From Pontibacter diazotrophicus (GTDB lineage: Bacteria > Bacteroidota > Bacteroidia > Cytophagales > Hymenobacteraceae), in contig NZ_QRGR01000002.1 in NCBI RefSeq assembly GCF_003367245.1, positions 40,281 through 104,280 of the forward strand: a DNA stretch of 64,000 nt, in the 5' to 3' direction. The first letter of the stretch is position 1, and every line of letters starts with the position of its first letter. Of this stretch, positions 39,402 through 50,000 are shown one piece after another. The notes beneath the pieces were generated by a model. It worked only from the letters and a program-made list of their open reading frames with translations, had not been told where the DNA came from and did no database searches. The translations under genes and the position numbers were made by a program.

Positions 39402-41852
39402 ATGAAAGTCCTGAAATTCGGGGGAACAACTGTCGGATCTGTTTCAAATATCCTCACTTTAATAGACACACTCGCAGTCGAATCGAAAAAAGAGAAGCCG
39501 GTTGTCGTTTTATCTGCCATGAGCGGCGTAACAGATGCACTGGCCAGCCTGGCGGACGCTGCGGCGGCTGGGCTGAACTATGAAGACAAAATCAGGGAGT
39601 TGGAGCACCGCCATACTGAAGTTGCAAAAGAATTGCTTATCGGTCAGCAACTCGAGGAGATTGTTTTAGCACAGCTAGATGTTTATTTTTATGAATTAAG
39701 GCGCCTGCTGCAGCATATACAAAGCCTGCGCGAAGTAACTCCCAAAACCCGTGATTTGGTTCTTTCCTATGGTGAACGCTGCGCCACTTACCTTGTCAGC
39801 AAAGTTGCGGAGCTTCATTTCCAGGGTGCTTTATTTGTTGATGCCTCCACGCTCATCAAAACGGACAGCAGCTTTGGGCATGCCCGGGTAAATACCGAAT
39901 TAACTAACCAGTTGATCCGTAGTTTCTATCAGGAGAATAAGGATAATCTGCTCTTTGTGACAGGCTTTATAGCAAGCGATAACCACGGTCAGTTAACAAC
40001 GCTTGGCCGCGGCGGTAGTGACTATACTGCCGCGCTCCTGGGTTCTGCCCTGAACTGTTCTGAAATTCAGATATGGACCGATGTGAATGGCATGATGACA
40101 GCCGACCCTAAAATGGTGAAAAAGGCTATTCCGTTGACAGAACTGTCATATACTGAAGCCATGGAACTTTCCTACTTTGGTGCAAGGGTTATCTACCCCC
40201 CTTCCATGACGCCTGCTTTCCTGAAGAAGATTCCAATTGTTATCCGCAACATCACTAATCCTGCTTTCCCTGGTACGGTGATCCAGCATGATACACAAAA
40301 GTCTTCTTCCAATATAAAGGGTATTTCCTCTGTGAACGACACCAGTATCATTAACCTGCAGGGAAGCGGCATGGTGGGCAAAGCAGGCTATAGCGGAAGG
40401 TTGTTCTCTTTGCTGTCGCGGGAGCAGATTAATGTAATCCTTATCACACAAGCCTCTTCAGAGCATAGCATTACGTTCGCGGTTAATCCGGCTGACGCTG
40501 TAAAAGCAAAGCAACTCATAGAGCAGGAGTTTGAACTGGAACTGCAGGCAGAAAAACTGGAAACACCCACCATTGAGCAGGACCTGTCGGTACTGGCGAT
40601 TGTAGGTGAGAACATGAAGGAGACTCCCGGTATTTCTGGCAAACTGTTTCATGCGCTCGGCCGGAATGGTATTAATGTGCGGGCTATCGCACAAGGTTCC
40701 TCCGAGTATAATATCTCGGTTATCATCTTAAAGGAGGACCTGCGGAAAGCGCTCAACACCGTACATGATGCCTTCTTCACAGAGTTGAAGAAGACGCTGC
40801 ACGTATTTTGCCTTGGCACGGGCAACATCAGCAAAACCCTTATCCGGCAGTTGCAGGAACACCATACTTACCTGCAGCAGCACAATGGCATTCAGGTAAA
40901 ATTAATGGGGGTAAGCAACTCCCGCAGGATGGTTTTTGATGCGGACGGCATTCCGCTGGACAGTTGGCAGCAGGTGCTGGAAGTAGACGGAGAGCAGGCT
41001 AACCTGCAGGAATTTGTGAACCGCATGCAGCTGATGAACCTTCCGAACTGTGTGCTGGCTGACAATACGGCAAGTCCGGCTCCCATCAGTTTCTATGAAG
41101 AAGTGTTCCGTTCCAATATCTCAATTGTTACCTGCAACAAAATAGGCAACTCCTCTGACTATCAGCAATATAAAAACTTTAAAGACACAGCCTTACAGCA
41201 TGGCGTTGACTTTTATTACGAAACAAATGTTGGGGCAGGACTGCCTATCGTCAGGACGCTGAAAGACCTGATGATGAGCGGCGACAGGGTATTGCGCATT
41301 GAGGCAATCCTATCCGGAACCATCTCCTTTATCTTTAATAACTTCAAAGGGAATGCCTCTTTTCATGATGTAGTGAAGCTGGCACAGGAAAAAGGCTTTA
41401 CAGAACCAGACCCGCGGGATGACTTGAGTGGCCTGGACTTTATGAGGAAAATGCTGATTCTGGCCCGCGATGCCGGGTACCCCTTAGAGGCTTCTGATGT
41501 TCAGATAGAAAACATTCTCCCTCCCTCCTGCCTGCAGGCGGCCAACGTGCCTGAGTTTTATGCAGAACTAAAGGCTGCAGAGGCCTATTTTGTGCAGATG
41601 AAGGAGAAAGCAGAGAAAAGTGGCAGCGTACTGCGCTACATTGGCTCGCTGGAAGACGGGCAGGTGAAAATCTCACTCCAGATGGTTGACGAAAGCCATC
41701 CTTTCTACACCCTTTCCGGCAGCGACAACATCATCTCCTTTACCACGGACCGTTACAAAGAACGCCCGATGGTGGTGAAAGGTCCAGGTGCCGGAGCCGA
41801 GGTAACCGCAGCAGGTGTTTTCGCCGATATCGTGAACGTGGGAAGTCATTAA
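39402..41852 (+). CDS. thrA: Bifunctional aspartate kinase / homoserine dehydrogenase
   Basis: Fusion protein of 816 residues. Residues ~1-290 are the kinase (MKVLKFGGTTVGS, RGGSDYTAAL, WTDVNGMMTADPK), ~300-455 hold two ACT domains (GSGMVGKAGYSGRLFSLLS and GENMKETPGISGKLFHALG), and the rest is homoserine dehydrogenase (NAD motif CLGTGNISKT; YETNVGAGLP; LSGTISFIFN; EPDPRDDLSGLDFMRK). It catalyses two non-adjacent steps from aspartate to homoserine and feeds ThrB and ThrC. I start at 39402, where the family N-terminus begins; a 16-residue extension from 39354 is possible but unlikely. It is the second aspartokinase of this locus. Confidence 0.96.
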   Translation: MKVLKFGGTTVGSVSNILTLIDTLAVESKKEKPVVVLSAMSGVTDALASLADAAAAGLNYEDKIRELEHRHTEVAKELLIGQQLEEIVLAQLDVYFYELRRLLQHIQSLREVTPKTRDLVLSYGERCATYLVSKVAELHFQGALFVDASTLIKTDSSFGHARVNTELTNQLIRSFYQENKDNLLFVTGFIASDNHGQLTTLGRGGSDYTAALLGSALNCSEIQIWTDVNGMMTADPKMVKKAIPLTELSYTEAMELSYFGARVIYPPSMTPAFLKKIPIVIRNITNPAFPGTVIQHDTQKSSSNIKGISSVNDTSIINLQGSGMVGKAGYSGRLFSLLSREQINVILITQASSEHSITFAVNPADAVKAKQLIEQEFELELQAEKLETPTIEQDLSVLAIVGENMKETPGISGKLFHALGRNGINVRAIAQGSSEYNISVIILKEDLRKALNTVHDAFFTELKKTLHVFCLGTGNISKTLIRQLQEHHTYLQQHNGIQVKLMGVSNSRRMVFDADGIPLDSWQQVLEVDGEQANLQEFVNRMQLMNLPNCVLADNTASPAPISFYEEVFRSNISIVTCNKIGNSSDYQQYKNFKDTALQHGVDFYYETNVGAGLPIVRTLKDLMMSGDRVLRIEAILSGTISFIFNNFKGNASFHDVVKLAQEKGFTEPDPRDDLSGLDFMRKMLILARDAGYPLEASDVQIENILPPSCLQAANVPEFYAELKAAEAYFVQMKEKAEKSGSVLRYIGSLEDGQVKISLQMVDESHPFYTLSGSDNIISFTTDRYKERPMVVKGPGAGAEVTAAGVFADIVNVGSH

Positions 41853-41860
41853 AAGTGACT

Positions 41861-41912
41861 TTCACCAGCAGAAAGGGCTATGGTTAGAATTATAGCCCTT
41901 TCTGCTGGTGAA
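41861..41912. terminator. Long hairpin after thrA
   Basis: TTCACCAGCAGAAAGGGCTA plus T pairs perfectly over 21 bases with ATAGCCCTTTCTGCTGGTGAA. It lies nine bases after the thrA stop, between convergent thrA and folD. No long T tract follows. Confidence 0.7.
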
Positions 41913-41945
41913 CCATCTAAAGATTAAATAACCCTACCTAGAAAG

Positions 41946-42100
41946 AGTCCCAGCGGGACGAACTGTTAATAGCTTATATTCATCTATAAGCATTTATAGC
42001 TCCAGAGGAGCGGCCTGTTCAACACAATTAACAGGCCGCTCCTCTGGAGCTATTATAAGATAAAAGATAAAATCTATCAACAGTTCGTCCCGCTGGGACT
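41946..42100. repeat. Nested palindromic repeat, family A copy 4
   Basis: 155 bases. Outer arms AGTCCCAGCGGGACGAACTG and CAGTTCGTCCCGCTGGGACT; inner arms (41998-42051) AGCTCCAGAGGAGCGGCCTG and CAGGCCGCTCCTCTGGAGCT. The outer change GACC to GAAC is matched by GGTC to GTTC on the other arm. Confidence 0.95.
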
Positions 42101-42118
42101 ATTTCCTCTGTCAGAGAG

Positions 42119-43000
42119 CTAAGCGTAAACCTCTTTCTTTGCTGCTTTCAGCGTGTTCTTCAGCAGCATGGCAATCGTGAGCGGGCCTACTCCACCCGGT
42201 ACCGGGGTAATGAAGCTGCACTTTGGTGCCACCTCGTCAAAGTTCACGTCGCCTTTCAGCCTGAAGCCTGATTTACGGGAGGCATCCGGCACACGGGTAG
42301 TACCAACATCAATCACCACCACACCTTCTTTCACCATATCGGCGGTTACAAATTCAGGCTTACCGATGGCGGCAATAATAATGTCTGCCTGGCGGGTAAA
42401 AGACGGCAGATCCTTTGTACGGCTGTGGCAGAGCGTAACGGTGCAGTTACCCGGATAAGCACTTTTTGCCATCAGGATGCTCATTGGGGAACCTACAATA
42501 TTACTGCGGCCAATAACAACGCAGTGCTTGCCGCTGGTTTCAATTTCGTAGCGCTCCAGCAACTGCAGGATGCCTGCCGGCGTGGCAGGCAGGTAGGCAG
42601 GCAGACCAGCCACCATGCGGCCCACATTTATCGGGTGGAAACCGTCTACGTCTTTTACAGGGTCTATTGCCTCCAGCACCTTCTCCGCATCAATATGCTT
42701 TGGGAGCGGCAACTGCACGATGAAACCATCAATCTCCTCATCCAGGTTCAGCTCTTTTATCTTTAGCAGCAACTCCTCTTCAGACAAAGTGTCTTCATAA
42801 TGAAACAGGGAAGACTCAAAGCCCACACGCTCGCAGGCCAGCACTTTGTTATTGACATAGGTTACTGATCCGCCGTCGTTTCCGACAAGTATGGCCGCCA
42901 GATGTGGCGTTTTACCACCATTGGCTTTTAGTTCAGCTACCTCAGCAGCTATCTCATTTTGTATGGCTTCGGATGTTTTTTTACCGTCGAGCAGGGTCAT
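42119..43000 (-). CDS. folD: Methylenetetrahydrofolate dehydrogenase / cyclohydrolase
   Basis: FolD of 293 residues, interconverting methylene-, methenyl- and 10-formyl-tetrahydrofolate. The active-site Tyr-xxx-Lys is in SVTYVNNK, the block [12 protein letters not shown] and the ending [15 protein letters not shown] are the PROSITE-type signatures, and [10 protein letters not shown] binds NADP. It is cytoplasmic and supplies one-carbon units for purine and formyl-Met synthesis. The toxin-antitoxin pair lies only 11 bases upstream on the same strand, so read-through into folD is possible. Confidence 0.98.
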   Translation of the reverse strand: MTLLDGKKTSEAIQNEIAAEVAELKANGGKTPHLAAILVGNDGGSVTYVNNKVLACERVGFESSLFHYEDTLSEEELLLKIKELNLDEEIDGFIVQLPLPKHIDAEKVLEAIDPVKDVDGFHPINVGRMVAGLPAYLPATPAGILQLLERYEIETSGKHCVVIGRSNIVGSPMSILMAKSAYPGNCTVTLCHSRTKDLPSFTRQADIIIAAIGKPEFVTADMVKEGVVVIDVGTTRVPDASRKSGFRLKGDVNFDEVAPKCSFITPVPGGVGPLTIAMLLKNTLKAAKKEVYA

Positions 43001-43011
43001 GGTTTGATGAA

Positions 43012-43374
43012 TTATGAATGGGTGACTAATGTATTATCACGGCTGTTCTCAACATAAAATTCTGCTGTAGCAGCGTAAGTCTTTTTGAGAAATGTCAGAT
43101 TATTTTCGAAAATAGAAATTAGCTCTGTTGTCGCAATGTTTCCTAAACATGTCCGGATTAACCGTTGAGGTGATTTCTTTAGAAAGTAAGCGTTTCTGAA
43201 ATCAACATCTTTTGTTATAACTATAAGTTTATTTTCATCAGCATACGCTGCAATATCCTTGTCAGACGTATGAAAGCTGTTTAAAATATTATTCACATGC
43301 TGCGCCTCTACGTCCTTGTTTTGAAAGAACGAAACCAGCTTCATTGGGATATGAACGTCACAGAGAACTTTCAC
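43012..43374 (-). CDS. DUF5615 PIN-like toxin
   Basis: A 120-residue DUF5615 protein, a PIN-like RNase fold related to Mut7-C. The acidic motif is the starting CDVHIP and the next is [10 protein letters not shown]; typical members begin with LxDxxxP and contain TxDxDF, as here. It should be the toxin of a type II toxin-antitoxin module. The start is GTG, overlapping the stop codon of the DUF433 antitoxin by one base (TAGTG), which couples their translation. The gap to folD downstream is only 11 bases. Confidence 0.88.
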   Translation of the reverse strand: MKVLCDVHIPMKLVSFFQNKDVEAQHVNNILNSFHTSDKDIAAYADENKLIVITKDVDFRNAYFLKKSPQRLIRTCLGNIATTELISIFENNLTFLKKTYAATAEFYVENSRDNTLVTHS

Positions 43375-43601
43375 TAAGCCAGTTCCTGAATTGATTTTCC
43401 GGACAAAAGTAGTTTCGCATAATTCAGACAGGCAATCAGATCTTCCTTTTCCAATTCCGGATGGTCTTCCAGAATTTCATCTTTTGTCATATCTGAACTT
43501 AACAAATCGAGCACAACTTCCACAGGCCAACGCATGCCACGTACACAAGGTTTACCATGGCATATTTCCGGATTTATGGTTATTCGTTCTAAATGGTTCA
43601 T
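43374..43601 (-). CDS. DUF433 family antitoxin
   Basis: A 75-residue DUF433 protein with the family signature ITINPEICHGKPCVRGMRWPV and a following helix-turn-helix-like part (EILEDHPELEKEDLIACLNYA). It is the antitoxin and probable autorepressor of the DUF5615 toxin that follows it. Antitoxin-first order and overlapping genes are the normal layout of such modules. The symptoms point to a small mobile gene pair inserted upstream of folD. Confidence 0.9.
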   Translation of the reverse strand: MNHLERITINPEICHGKPCVRGMRWPVEVVLDLLSSDMTKDEILEDHPELEKEDLIACLNYAKLLLSGKSIQELA

Positions 43602-43682
43602 GTTAGCATACTAATGTACTATGAGCACACACCCGAAAAATTCAAATTGCTATCACTCCTAAAATAACAGCACTTGTTCTGA

Positions 43683-43722
43683 TAAAAACGAGCCCCGACG
43701 CGCGGGGGCACATCGGGGCTTG
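43683..43722 (-). terminator. Rho-independent terminator of lepA
   Basis: AGCCCCGA pairs with TCGGGGCT; on the minus strand it is followed by CGTTTTTAT. It is seven bases after the lepA stop. Confidence 0.85.
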
Positions 43723-43729
43723 TTTATTA

Positions 43730-45514
43730 TTAGTCGAGTTTCAGCACAGCTAAGAAGGCTTCCTGTGGAATTTCCACATTGCCTACCTGGCGCATGCGCT
43801 TCTTACCTTTCTTCTGCTTTTCAAGGAGTTTACGCTTACGGGAGATATCACCGCCGTAGCACTTGGCCAATACGTTCTTACGCAGGGCTTTTACCGTTTC
43901 GCGGGCAATGATCTTCTGACCGATAGCGGCCTGAATGGCAATCTCGAACATCTGCCGTGGAAGCAGCTCACGCAGCTTCTCACATAGGCGCTTGCCCCAG
44001 TCATAGGCTTTGTCGCGGTGCACAATGGCACTCAATGCATCAACCTTCTCTCCATTCAGCATCACATCCAGCTTCACCATATTAGAGGTTCTGAAGCCAA
44101 TCAGTTCATAATCGAGGGAAGCATAGCCACGGGAGATGGTTTTGAGCTTGTCGAAGAAATCAAACACAATCTCAGCAAGAGGCATTTCGAAGGTTAATTC
44201 TACACGGTCGCTGGTCAGGTACGTCTGGTTCTTCAGGATTCCGCGCTTATCCATACATAGTGTGATGATCGGGCCTACATACTCAGACTTGGAAATGATT
44301 TGCGCTTTGATGAAAGGCTCCTCGATGTGGTCGATGTAGTTCGGCTCCGGCATTTCGGAAGGTGCATTCACCTTCACCATGTCCTCTTTTGTAGTGTAGG
44401 CATGGAACTGCACCGACGGCACGGTGGTAATCACCGTCATGTCGAACTCACGCTCCAGGCGCTCCTGCACAATCTCCATGTGCAGCATACCCAGGAAACC
44501 GCAACGGAAACCGAAGCCTAGCGCAGCCGACGTCTCCGGCTCCCACACCAGCGAGGCATCGTTTAACTGCAGTTTCTCCATCGAGTTACGTAGTTCTTCG
44601 TACTCGCTTGTTTCCACCGGATAAATACCGGCAAATACCATTGGCTTTACATCTTCAAAGCCCTGGATGCCTTTACCCGGACGTTCTACGTGTGTAATGG
44701 TATCTCCTACTTTTACCTCTTTGGCATTTTTGATGCCGGAGATAAGGTAACCCACATTACCGGCCCCCATCACTTGCCGTGCCTCCTGGTTCAGCTTCAG
44801 CACGCCAATTTCATCTGCTTCGTACGTTTTGCCGGTGTTAATGAACTTTACCTTCTCCCCTTTCTTCAGCGTACCGTTGAATATCCGGAAATAAACCTCA
44901 ATGCCCCTATATGAATTGAAAACGGAGTCAAATATCAATGCCTGCAGCGGCGCCTCCGGGTCTCCTTTCGGGGCCGGTATCCTGTCGCAGATGGCAGCTA
45001 GAATTTCTGCAATACCGATACCTGCTTTACCAGAGGCCAGAATAATATCTTCTCTGTCGCAACCTATCAGCTCGATTACCTGGTCCGACACCTCCTCCGG
45101 CATAGCATGCGGCAGGTCAATTTTGTTCAGAACAGGTATAATCTCTAAGTCATTGCCAATGGCCAGGTAGAGGTTAGAGATAGTCTGCGCCTCTATACCC
45201 TGGGAGGCATCCACGATCAGCAAAGCGCCTTCGCAGGCCGCAATAGAGCGGGAAACCTCATAAGAAAAGTCAACGTGCCCGGGGGTGTCAATCAGGTTAA
45301 GCACATAATCTTCTCCTTTATAAGGGAAGTTCATTTGGATGGCGTGGCTCTTGATGGTAATACCACGTTCACGCTCCAGGTCCATGTTATCTAATAGCTG
45401 GTGTTGCATTTCACGCTCCGCTACCGTTTGGGTATACTCCAGTAAACGGTCGGCCAGGGTACTTTTACCATGGTCGATGTGGGCGATGATGCAGAAATTT
45501 CGGATGTTCTTCAT
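43730..45514 (-). CDS. lepA: Elongation factor 4 (LepA)
   Basis: Ribosomal GTPase EF4 of 594 residues, which acts on stalled or initiating ribosomes. GTP-binding motifs are AHIDHGKST at residues 11-19, DTPGHVDF and NKIDLP; the EF4-specific C-terminal block is [20 protein letters not shown]. No internal oddity is seen. It is transcribed alone with a strong terminator, divergent from the PAS-LuxR regulator. Confidence 0.98.
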   Translation of the reverse strand: MKNIRNFCIIAHIDHGKSTLADRLLEYTQTVAEREMQHQLLDNMDLERERGITIKSHAIQMNFPYKGEDYVLNLIDTPGHVDFSYEVSRSIAACEGALLIVDASQGIEAQTISNLYLAIGNDLEIIPVLNKIDLPHAMPEEVSDQVIELIGCDREDIILASGKAGIGIAEILAAICDRIPAPKGDPEAPLQALIFDSVFNSYRGIEVYFRIFNGTLKKGEKVKFINTGKTYEADEIGVLKLNQEARQVMGAGNVGYLISGIKNAKEVKVGDTITHVERPGKGIQGFEDVKPMVFAGIYPVETSEYEELRNSMEKLQLNDASLVWEPETSAALGFGFRCGFLGMLHMEIVQERLEREFDMTVITTVPSVQFHAYTTKEDMVKVNAPSEMPEPNYIDHIEEPFIKAQIISKSEYVGPIITLCMDKRGILKNQTYLTSDRVELTFEMPLAEIVFDFFDKLKTISRGYASLDYELIGFRTSNMVKLDVMLNGEKVDALSAIVHRDKAYDWGKRLCEKLRELLPRQMFEIAIQAAIGQKIIARETVKALRKNVLAKCYGGDISRKRKLLEKQKKGKKRMRQVGNVEIPQEAFLAVLKLD

Positions 45515-45705
45515 AAATATCTATACGAATAACAAAGTTACGAATATTCCTGTCAAAATTGAATTTTATGACTCCAGAGACAAAATTCCAGCTTTTTCAC
45601 AATTAAAAATCAAAGCCTTCGCTTGGTTATTCTAAAATAGTTCGTAATTTTTAATGTTAAAACAATACCCTTTCTAGGATTTTTAAGTACAATAACGCTA
45701 TCGCC

Positions 45706-45713
45706 TAACTTTG
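45706..45713 (+). promoter_or_regulatory. Exact -7 element directly before the LuxR-type regulator
   Basis: TAACTTTG matches TAnnTTTG perfectly. It ends four bases before the ATG at 45718, so the transcript would begin at or next to the start codon and would be almost leaderless. Confidence 0.5.
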
Positions 45714-45717
45714 CACA

Positions 45718-46428
45718 ATGCCTGAGCAACAGACTACCACACCTTTGGAACAACAGCCTCACGATTTAGAGACTGAACTCTCTATTCTACGAGAGAAAGT
45801 CGCTTTTCTGGAAAGAATTGTACACGAAGTTCCTGCCAGCATCTATATTTCGAGCCTGGAAAAAGGAGTCGTCTGGTGCAACAAGACAAATGAGGAAACG
45901 CTCGGCTATACACTTGATGAAATTCTGGAGATGGGCGGATGGGAGTATCTCTATAAAATTGTTCATCCGGATGACCATAATATACCGGATGATAGTGTAG
46001 ATCATTACCAACATTTCGACGGCGCTGAATTTGGCGGTATATTCAGAGCAAAGCACAAGGAGGCAAAGGACTATAAATGGTTTATGGGTTGGGCAAAAGC
46101 CTATAGCAAAAATCAAGAAGGCCAGGTAAAAGAGTTACTATGTGTGGATGTAGACTTAAGTCCGCAGATGAACACAGACAAACAATTGGCAGCGGCTCTG
46201 AAAGAAAACCTTAAACTCAAGCACAAGCTTCTCATAAAAAGCCTTCGGCAGCGAGAGCTTGAAGTACTGACGTTAGTGTGCAAGGGCTTTAGTACAAAGG
46301 AAATCGCTGAAAAGCTGTTTATCAGCATCAATACCGTCAGCACCCACCGAAAAAACATACAGCACAAGCTTGGCACCAACAATGTTGCCGATTTGGTGTC
46401 TCTGGCAAAAGAAGCAGGCTTAGGGTAA
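45718..46428 (+). CDS. PAS domain-containing LuxR-type transcription regulator
   Basis: A 236-residue regulator. After a short coiled-coil (residues ~15-40) comes a PAS domain (PASIYISSLEKGVVWCNKTN, HPDDHN, GAEFGGIFRAKHK), then a C-terminal LuxR helix-turn-helix (LRQRELEVLTLVCKGFSTKE, then NTVSTHRKNIQHKLG). There is no receiver domain, so the PAS part must sense its signal or a partner directly. Relatives are common and mostly uncharacterised in Bacteroidota. The nearest downstream gene is icmF, 600 bases away, so it may or may not be its target. The next Met is far inside the PAS domain, which supports the start at 45718. Confidence 0.92.
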   Translation: MPEQQTTTPLEQQPHDLETELSILREKVAFLERIVHEVPASIYISSLEKGVVWCNKTNEETLGYTLDEILEMGGWEYLYKIVHPDDHNIPDDSVDHYQHFDGAEFGGIFRAKHKEAKDYKWFMGWAKAYSKNQEGQVKELLCVDVDLSPQMNTDKQLAAALKENLKLKHKLLIKSLRQRELEVLTLVCKGFSTKEIAEKLFISINTVSTHRKNIQHKLGTNNVADLVSLAKEAGLG

Positions 46429-46612
46429 ATTAGCTTAAAAATAAGATTTAGGATGCTGATTAGTATCCCGCCTAAACTAGAGTACTGGTACGGCTAACTA
46501 ACCTCTCTTTCTTTGTTCAAGTCTGCTACTACTATCTTCTTCTCTGGCTATTTGGTATTTGTTGTAATCCCTGTTATTAGCTGCAACTGCACATACACTT
46601 CGAAGGTACTTT

Positions 46613-46762
46613 AGTCCCAGCGGGACGATTTGTTAATAGAATTCAATCATTTAATTCCATAGTTCCGGAGGAGCGACCTGTAAAAATTTCTACCAGGTCG
46701 CTCCTCCGGAGCTAAGTTCCTCGCTTATAGCCATGCTATCAACAGGTCGTCCCGCTGGGACT
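46613..46762. repeat. Nested palindromic repeat, family A copy 5
   Basis: 150 bases. Outer arms AGTCCCAGCGGGACGATTTG and CAGGTCGTCCCGCTGGGACT; inner arms (46661-46713) AGTTCCGGAGGAGCGACCTG and CAGGTCGCTCCTCCGGAGCT. The inner loop CCGGAGG is matched by CCTCCGG. Confidence 0.95.
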
Positions 46763-46984
46763 GTTGCGCAGAACTCGACTTGTCAATTACCTTCCCCGTG
46801 CAGGAGCATTTTCCAAAGCAGCAAACAATATCCAGTAGAACCGTATTCAAGGCTGATATCACAGGTGCTCTATTTCCTGTGGCCTGTGATAACAAAAGCA
46901 GGTATATCTAAAAAGTAAGTGAGTGCCTCCTTTGTACATAGTTTTACAGAGGGCGCTTCACCGGCTATTTTGGGATATATTGCC

Positions 46985-46992
46985 TATATTTG
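46985..46992 (+). promoter_or_regulatory. Exact -7 promoter element of icmF
   Basis: TATATTTG fits TAnnTTTG perfectly and lies 33 bases before the icmF start. No clear -33 TTTG is at the usual distance. Confidence 0.55.
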
Positions 46993-47025
46993 CATCAAAT
47001 TTGAAAGAATTTTGTTAAACATACT

Positions 47026-50000
47026 ATGCAAGTTACTACAGTAGAACCATACAAGCCTGTTAACCACGTACGTGTGGTAACAGCCGCCTCTCTGTTCGAC
47101 GGCCACGATGCGTCTATTAATATTATGCGACGCATCATTCAGGCTTCGGGAGCTGAGGTGATTCACCTTGGGCACAACCGCTCGGTGCAGGAGATTGTGG
47201 ACTGTGCCATTCAGGAAGATGCACAGGCCATTGCCATTACCTCCTATCAGGGCGGCCACATCGAGTACTTTAAATATATGTATGATCTGCTGCAGGAGCG
47301 CGGCAGCGGCCATATCCGTTTATTCGGTGGCGGAGGCGGTGTTATCCTGCCTGATGAGATTAAGGAACTGCAGGCGTATGGTATTACCCGCATCTATTCT
47401 CCCGACGATGGCCGTTCGATGGGCTTGCAGGGTATGATCAATGATATGCTGCAGCAATGCGACTTCCCGACTGGCAAAGACCTGAACGGAGAAGCAAAGC
47501 ACCTGCGCGACCAGGACCCGAAAGCGATTGCAAGGCTTATCTCTGCCGCAGAAAACTTCCCGGAGGAAGCGCAAAGCATACTGAAAGGAGTAAGAGAGCA
47601 GGCGCAAACTGTCACTACTCCTGTACTAGGTATAACGGGTACTGGCGGTGCGGGTAAATCGTCGCTGGTGGATGAATTGGTACGCCGCTTCCTGCAGGAC
47701 TTCCCTGAAAAGAAAATAGCAATTATCTCGGTAGACCCCTCCAAGCGGAAGACAGGTGGTGCTCTTTTAGGTGACAGAATCAGGATGAATTCTATCTCCA
47801 ACGAAAGAGTGTACATGCGCTCGCTGGCTACCCGCCAGAGCAACCTTGCCCTTAGCAAATATGTGCAGGACGCTGTTGACATTGTAAAAGCAGCCGATTT
47901 CGACCTGATTATACTTGAAACCTCTGGTATTGGCCAGTCAGACACGGAGATTATTGAGCATTCTGATACCAGCCTATATGTGATGACACCAGAGTACGGC
48001 GCTGCCACGCAGCTCGAGAAAATCGATATGCTGGACTTTGCCGATGTTATCGCCCTGAACAAGTTCGATAAGCGTGGTGCCCTGGATGCCCTGCGTGACG
48101 TGAAGAAGCAATATAAGCGCAACCACCAGCTATGGGACGTGAACGATGAAGATATTCCAGTGTTCGGCACCATCGCTTCGCAATTCAATGACCCGGGTAT
48201 GAACCAGCTTTACCGGGCGTTAATTGCCAAAATAGTAGAGAAAACCGGTGTGGAGCTGAATTCAAACCTGCAGACTTCAAAGGAAATGTCGGAGAAGGTA
48301 TTCATCATCCCTCCTGCCCGCACCCGTTACCTTTCCGAGATCTCTGAGACTATCCGCAACTACGACAAGTGGAGCAAAGACCAGGCAGAGGTAGCCCAGA
48401 AGCTATACGGCATCCGCAAATCTATTGAAGCAGTACAGGGTATAGAGGTTGAAGACAAAGACCGTCTTATAAAGCAGTTGGAGCAGGCTTATGAAGAGAT
48501 AGAACTCAACCTGGACGGACAGAACAAGAAGATTCTGGAAAACTGGAAGGAGAAAGTGCAGGCTTATAAAAACGAGTTCTTTGTTTTCAAGGTACGTGAC
48601 AAGGAAATTAAGATAAAGACACATACCGAGTCGCTCTCTCACCTGCAGATACCGAAAGTAGCCACGCCAAAGTATGAGGCCTGGGGTGATTTGCTGAAGT
48701 GGAACCTACAAGAGAACGTGCCGGGCGAGTTTCCTTACACGGCAGGTGTGTTTCCGTTTAAACGCGAAGGCGAAGACCCAACCCGTATGTTTGCCGGTGA
48801 AGGCGGACCAGAGCGCACAAACCGTCGCTTCCATTACGTAAGCCTTGGCTTACCGGCCAAGCGTTTATCAACCGCTTTCGACTCGGTAACGCTGTACGGT
48901 GAAGACCCGGATTACAGACCGGATATCTATGGCAAGATCGGTAATTCTGGCGTTAGCATCTGCTGTCTTGACGATGCCAAAAAACTGTATTCCGGCTTCA
49001 ACCTCGCGGATGCAATGACCTCCGTCTCCATGACCATAAATGGCCCGGCTGCTATCCTGACAGGCTTCTTTATGAATGCCGCTATCGACCAGCAGTGCGA
49101 ACTCTATATAAAAGAGAATGGCCTGGAAGAAGAGGTGAACCTGAAGATAGAAGCCATTTACAAAGAGAAAGAAACGGATCGTCCGCGTTACCAGGGCAAA
49201 CTTCCGGAAGGCAATAACGGCCTTGGACTGATGTTGCTGGGCGTAACCGGCGACCAGGTACTGCCGGTGGATGTATACCAGCAAATCAAGGAGCGTACAT
49301 TGGCTTCCGTACGCGGCACAGTGCAGGCGGATATCCTGAAAGAAGACCAGGCACAGAACACCTGTATCTTCTCTACAGAATTCTCGCTTCGTTTGATGGG
49401 TGACGTGCAGCAATACTTCATCGACAAGAGCGTGCGCAACTTCTATTCGGTGTCTATATCGGGTTATCACATTGCCGAGGCAGGCGCAAACCCAATTTCG
49501 CAGCTTGCTTTCACACTGGCCAACGGCTTTACCTTTGTAGAGTACTATGTGAGCCGCGGCATGGACATCAATAAATTCGCACCGAACCTGAGCTTCTTCT
49601 TCTCTAACGGCATCGACCCGGAATATGCGGTGATAGGCCGTGTGGCGCGCCGCATCTGGGCGAAGGCCATGAAGATGAAGTATGGCGCCAATGCCCGTTC
49701 TCAAATGCTGAAGTACCACATCCAGACGTCGGGCCGTTCGCTGCACGCACAGGAAATTGACTTCAACGACATCCGCACGACGCTGCAGGCACTGTATGCA
49801 ATTTACGACAACTGTAACTCGCTGCACACAAACGCTTACGATGAGGCAATCACAACACCTACAGAGGCTTCTGTACGTCGTGCCATGGCTATTCAGCTGA
49901 TCATCAACCGTGAGTTAGGGCTGGCGAAGAATGAGAACCCTCTGCAAGGCTCGTTCATTATTGAAGAGTTGACTGATCTGGTGGAAGAGGCCGTTTTGAC

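Noticed and set aside
48868..49827. 319-codon minus-strand open frame
   Set aside because: It is fully antisense to the icmF mutase domain, whose protein is clearly conserved.
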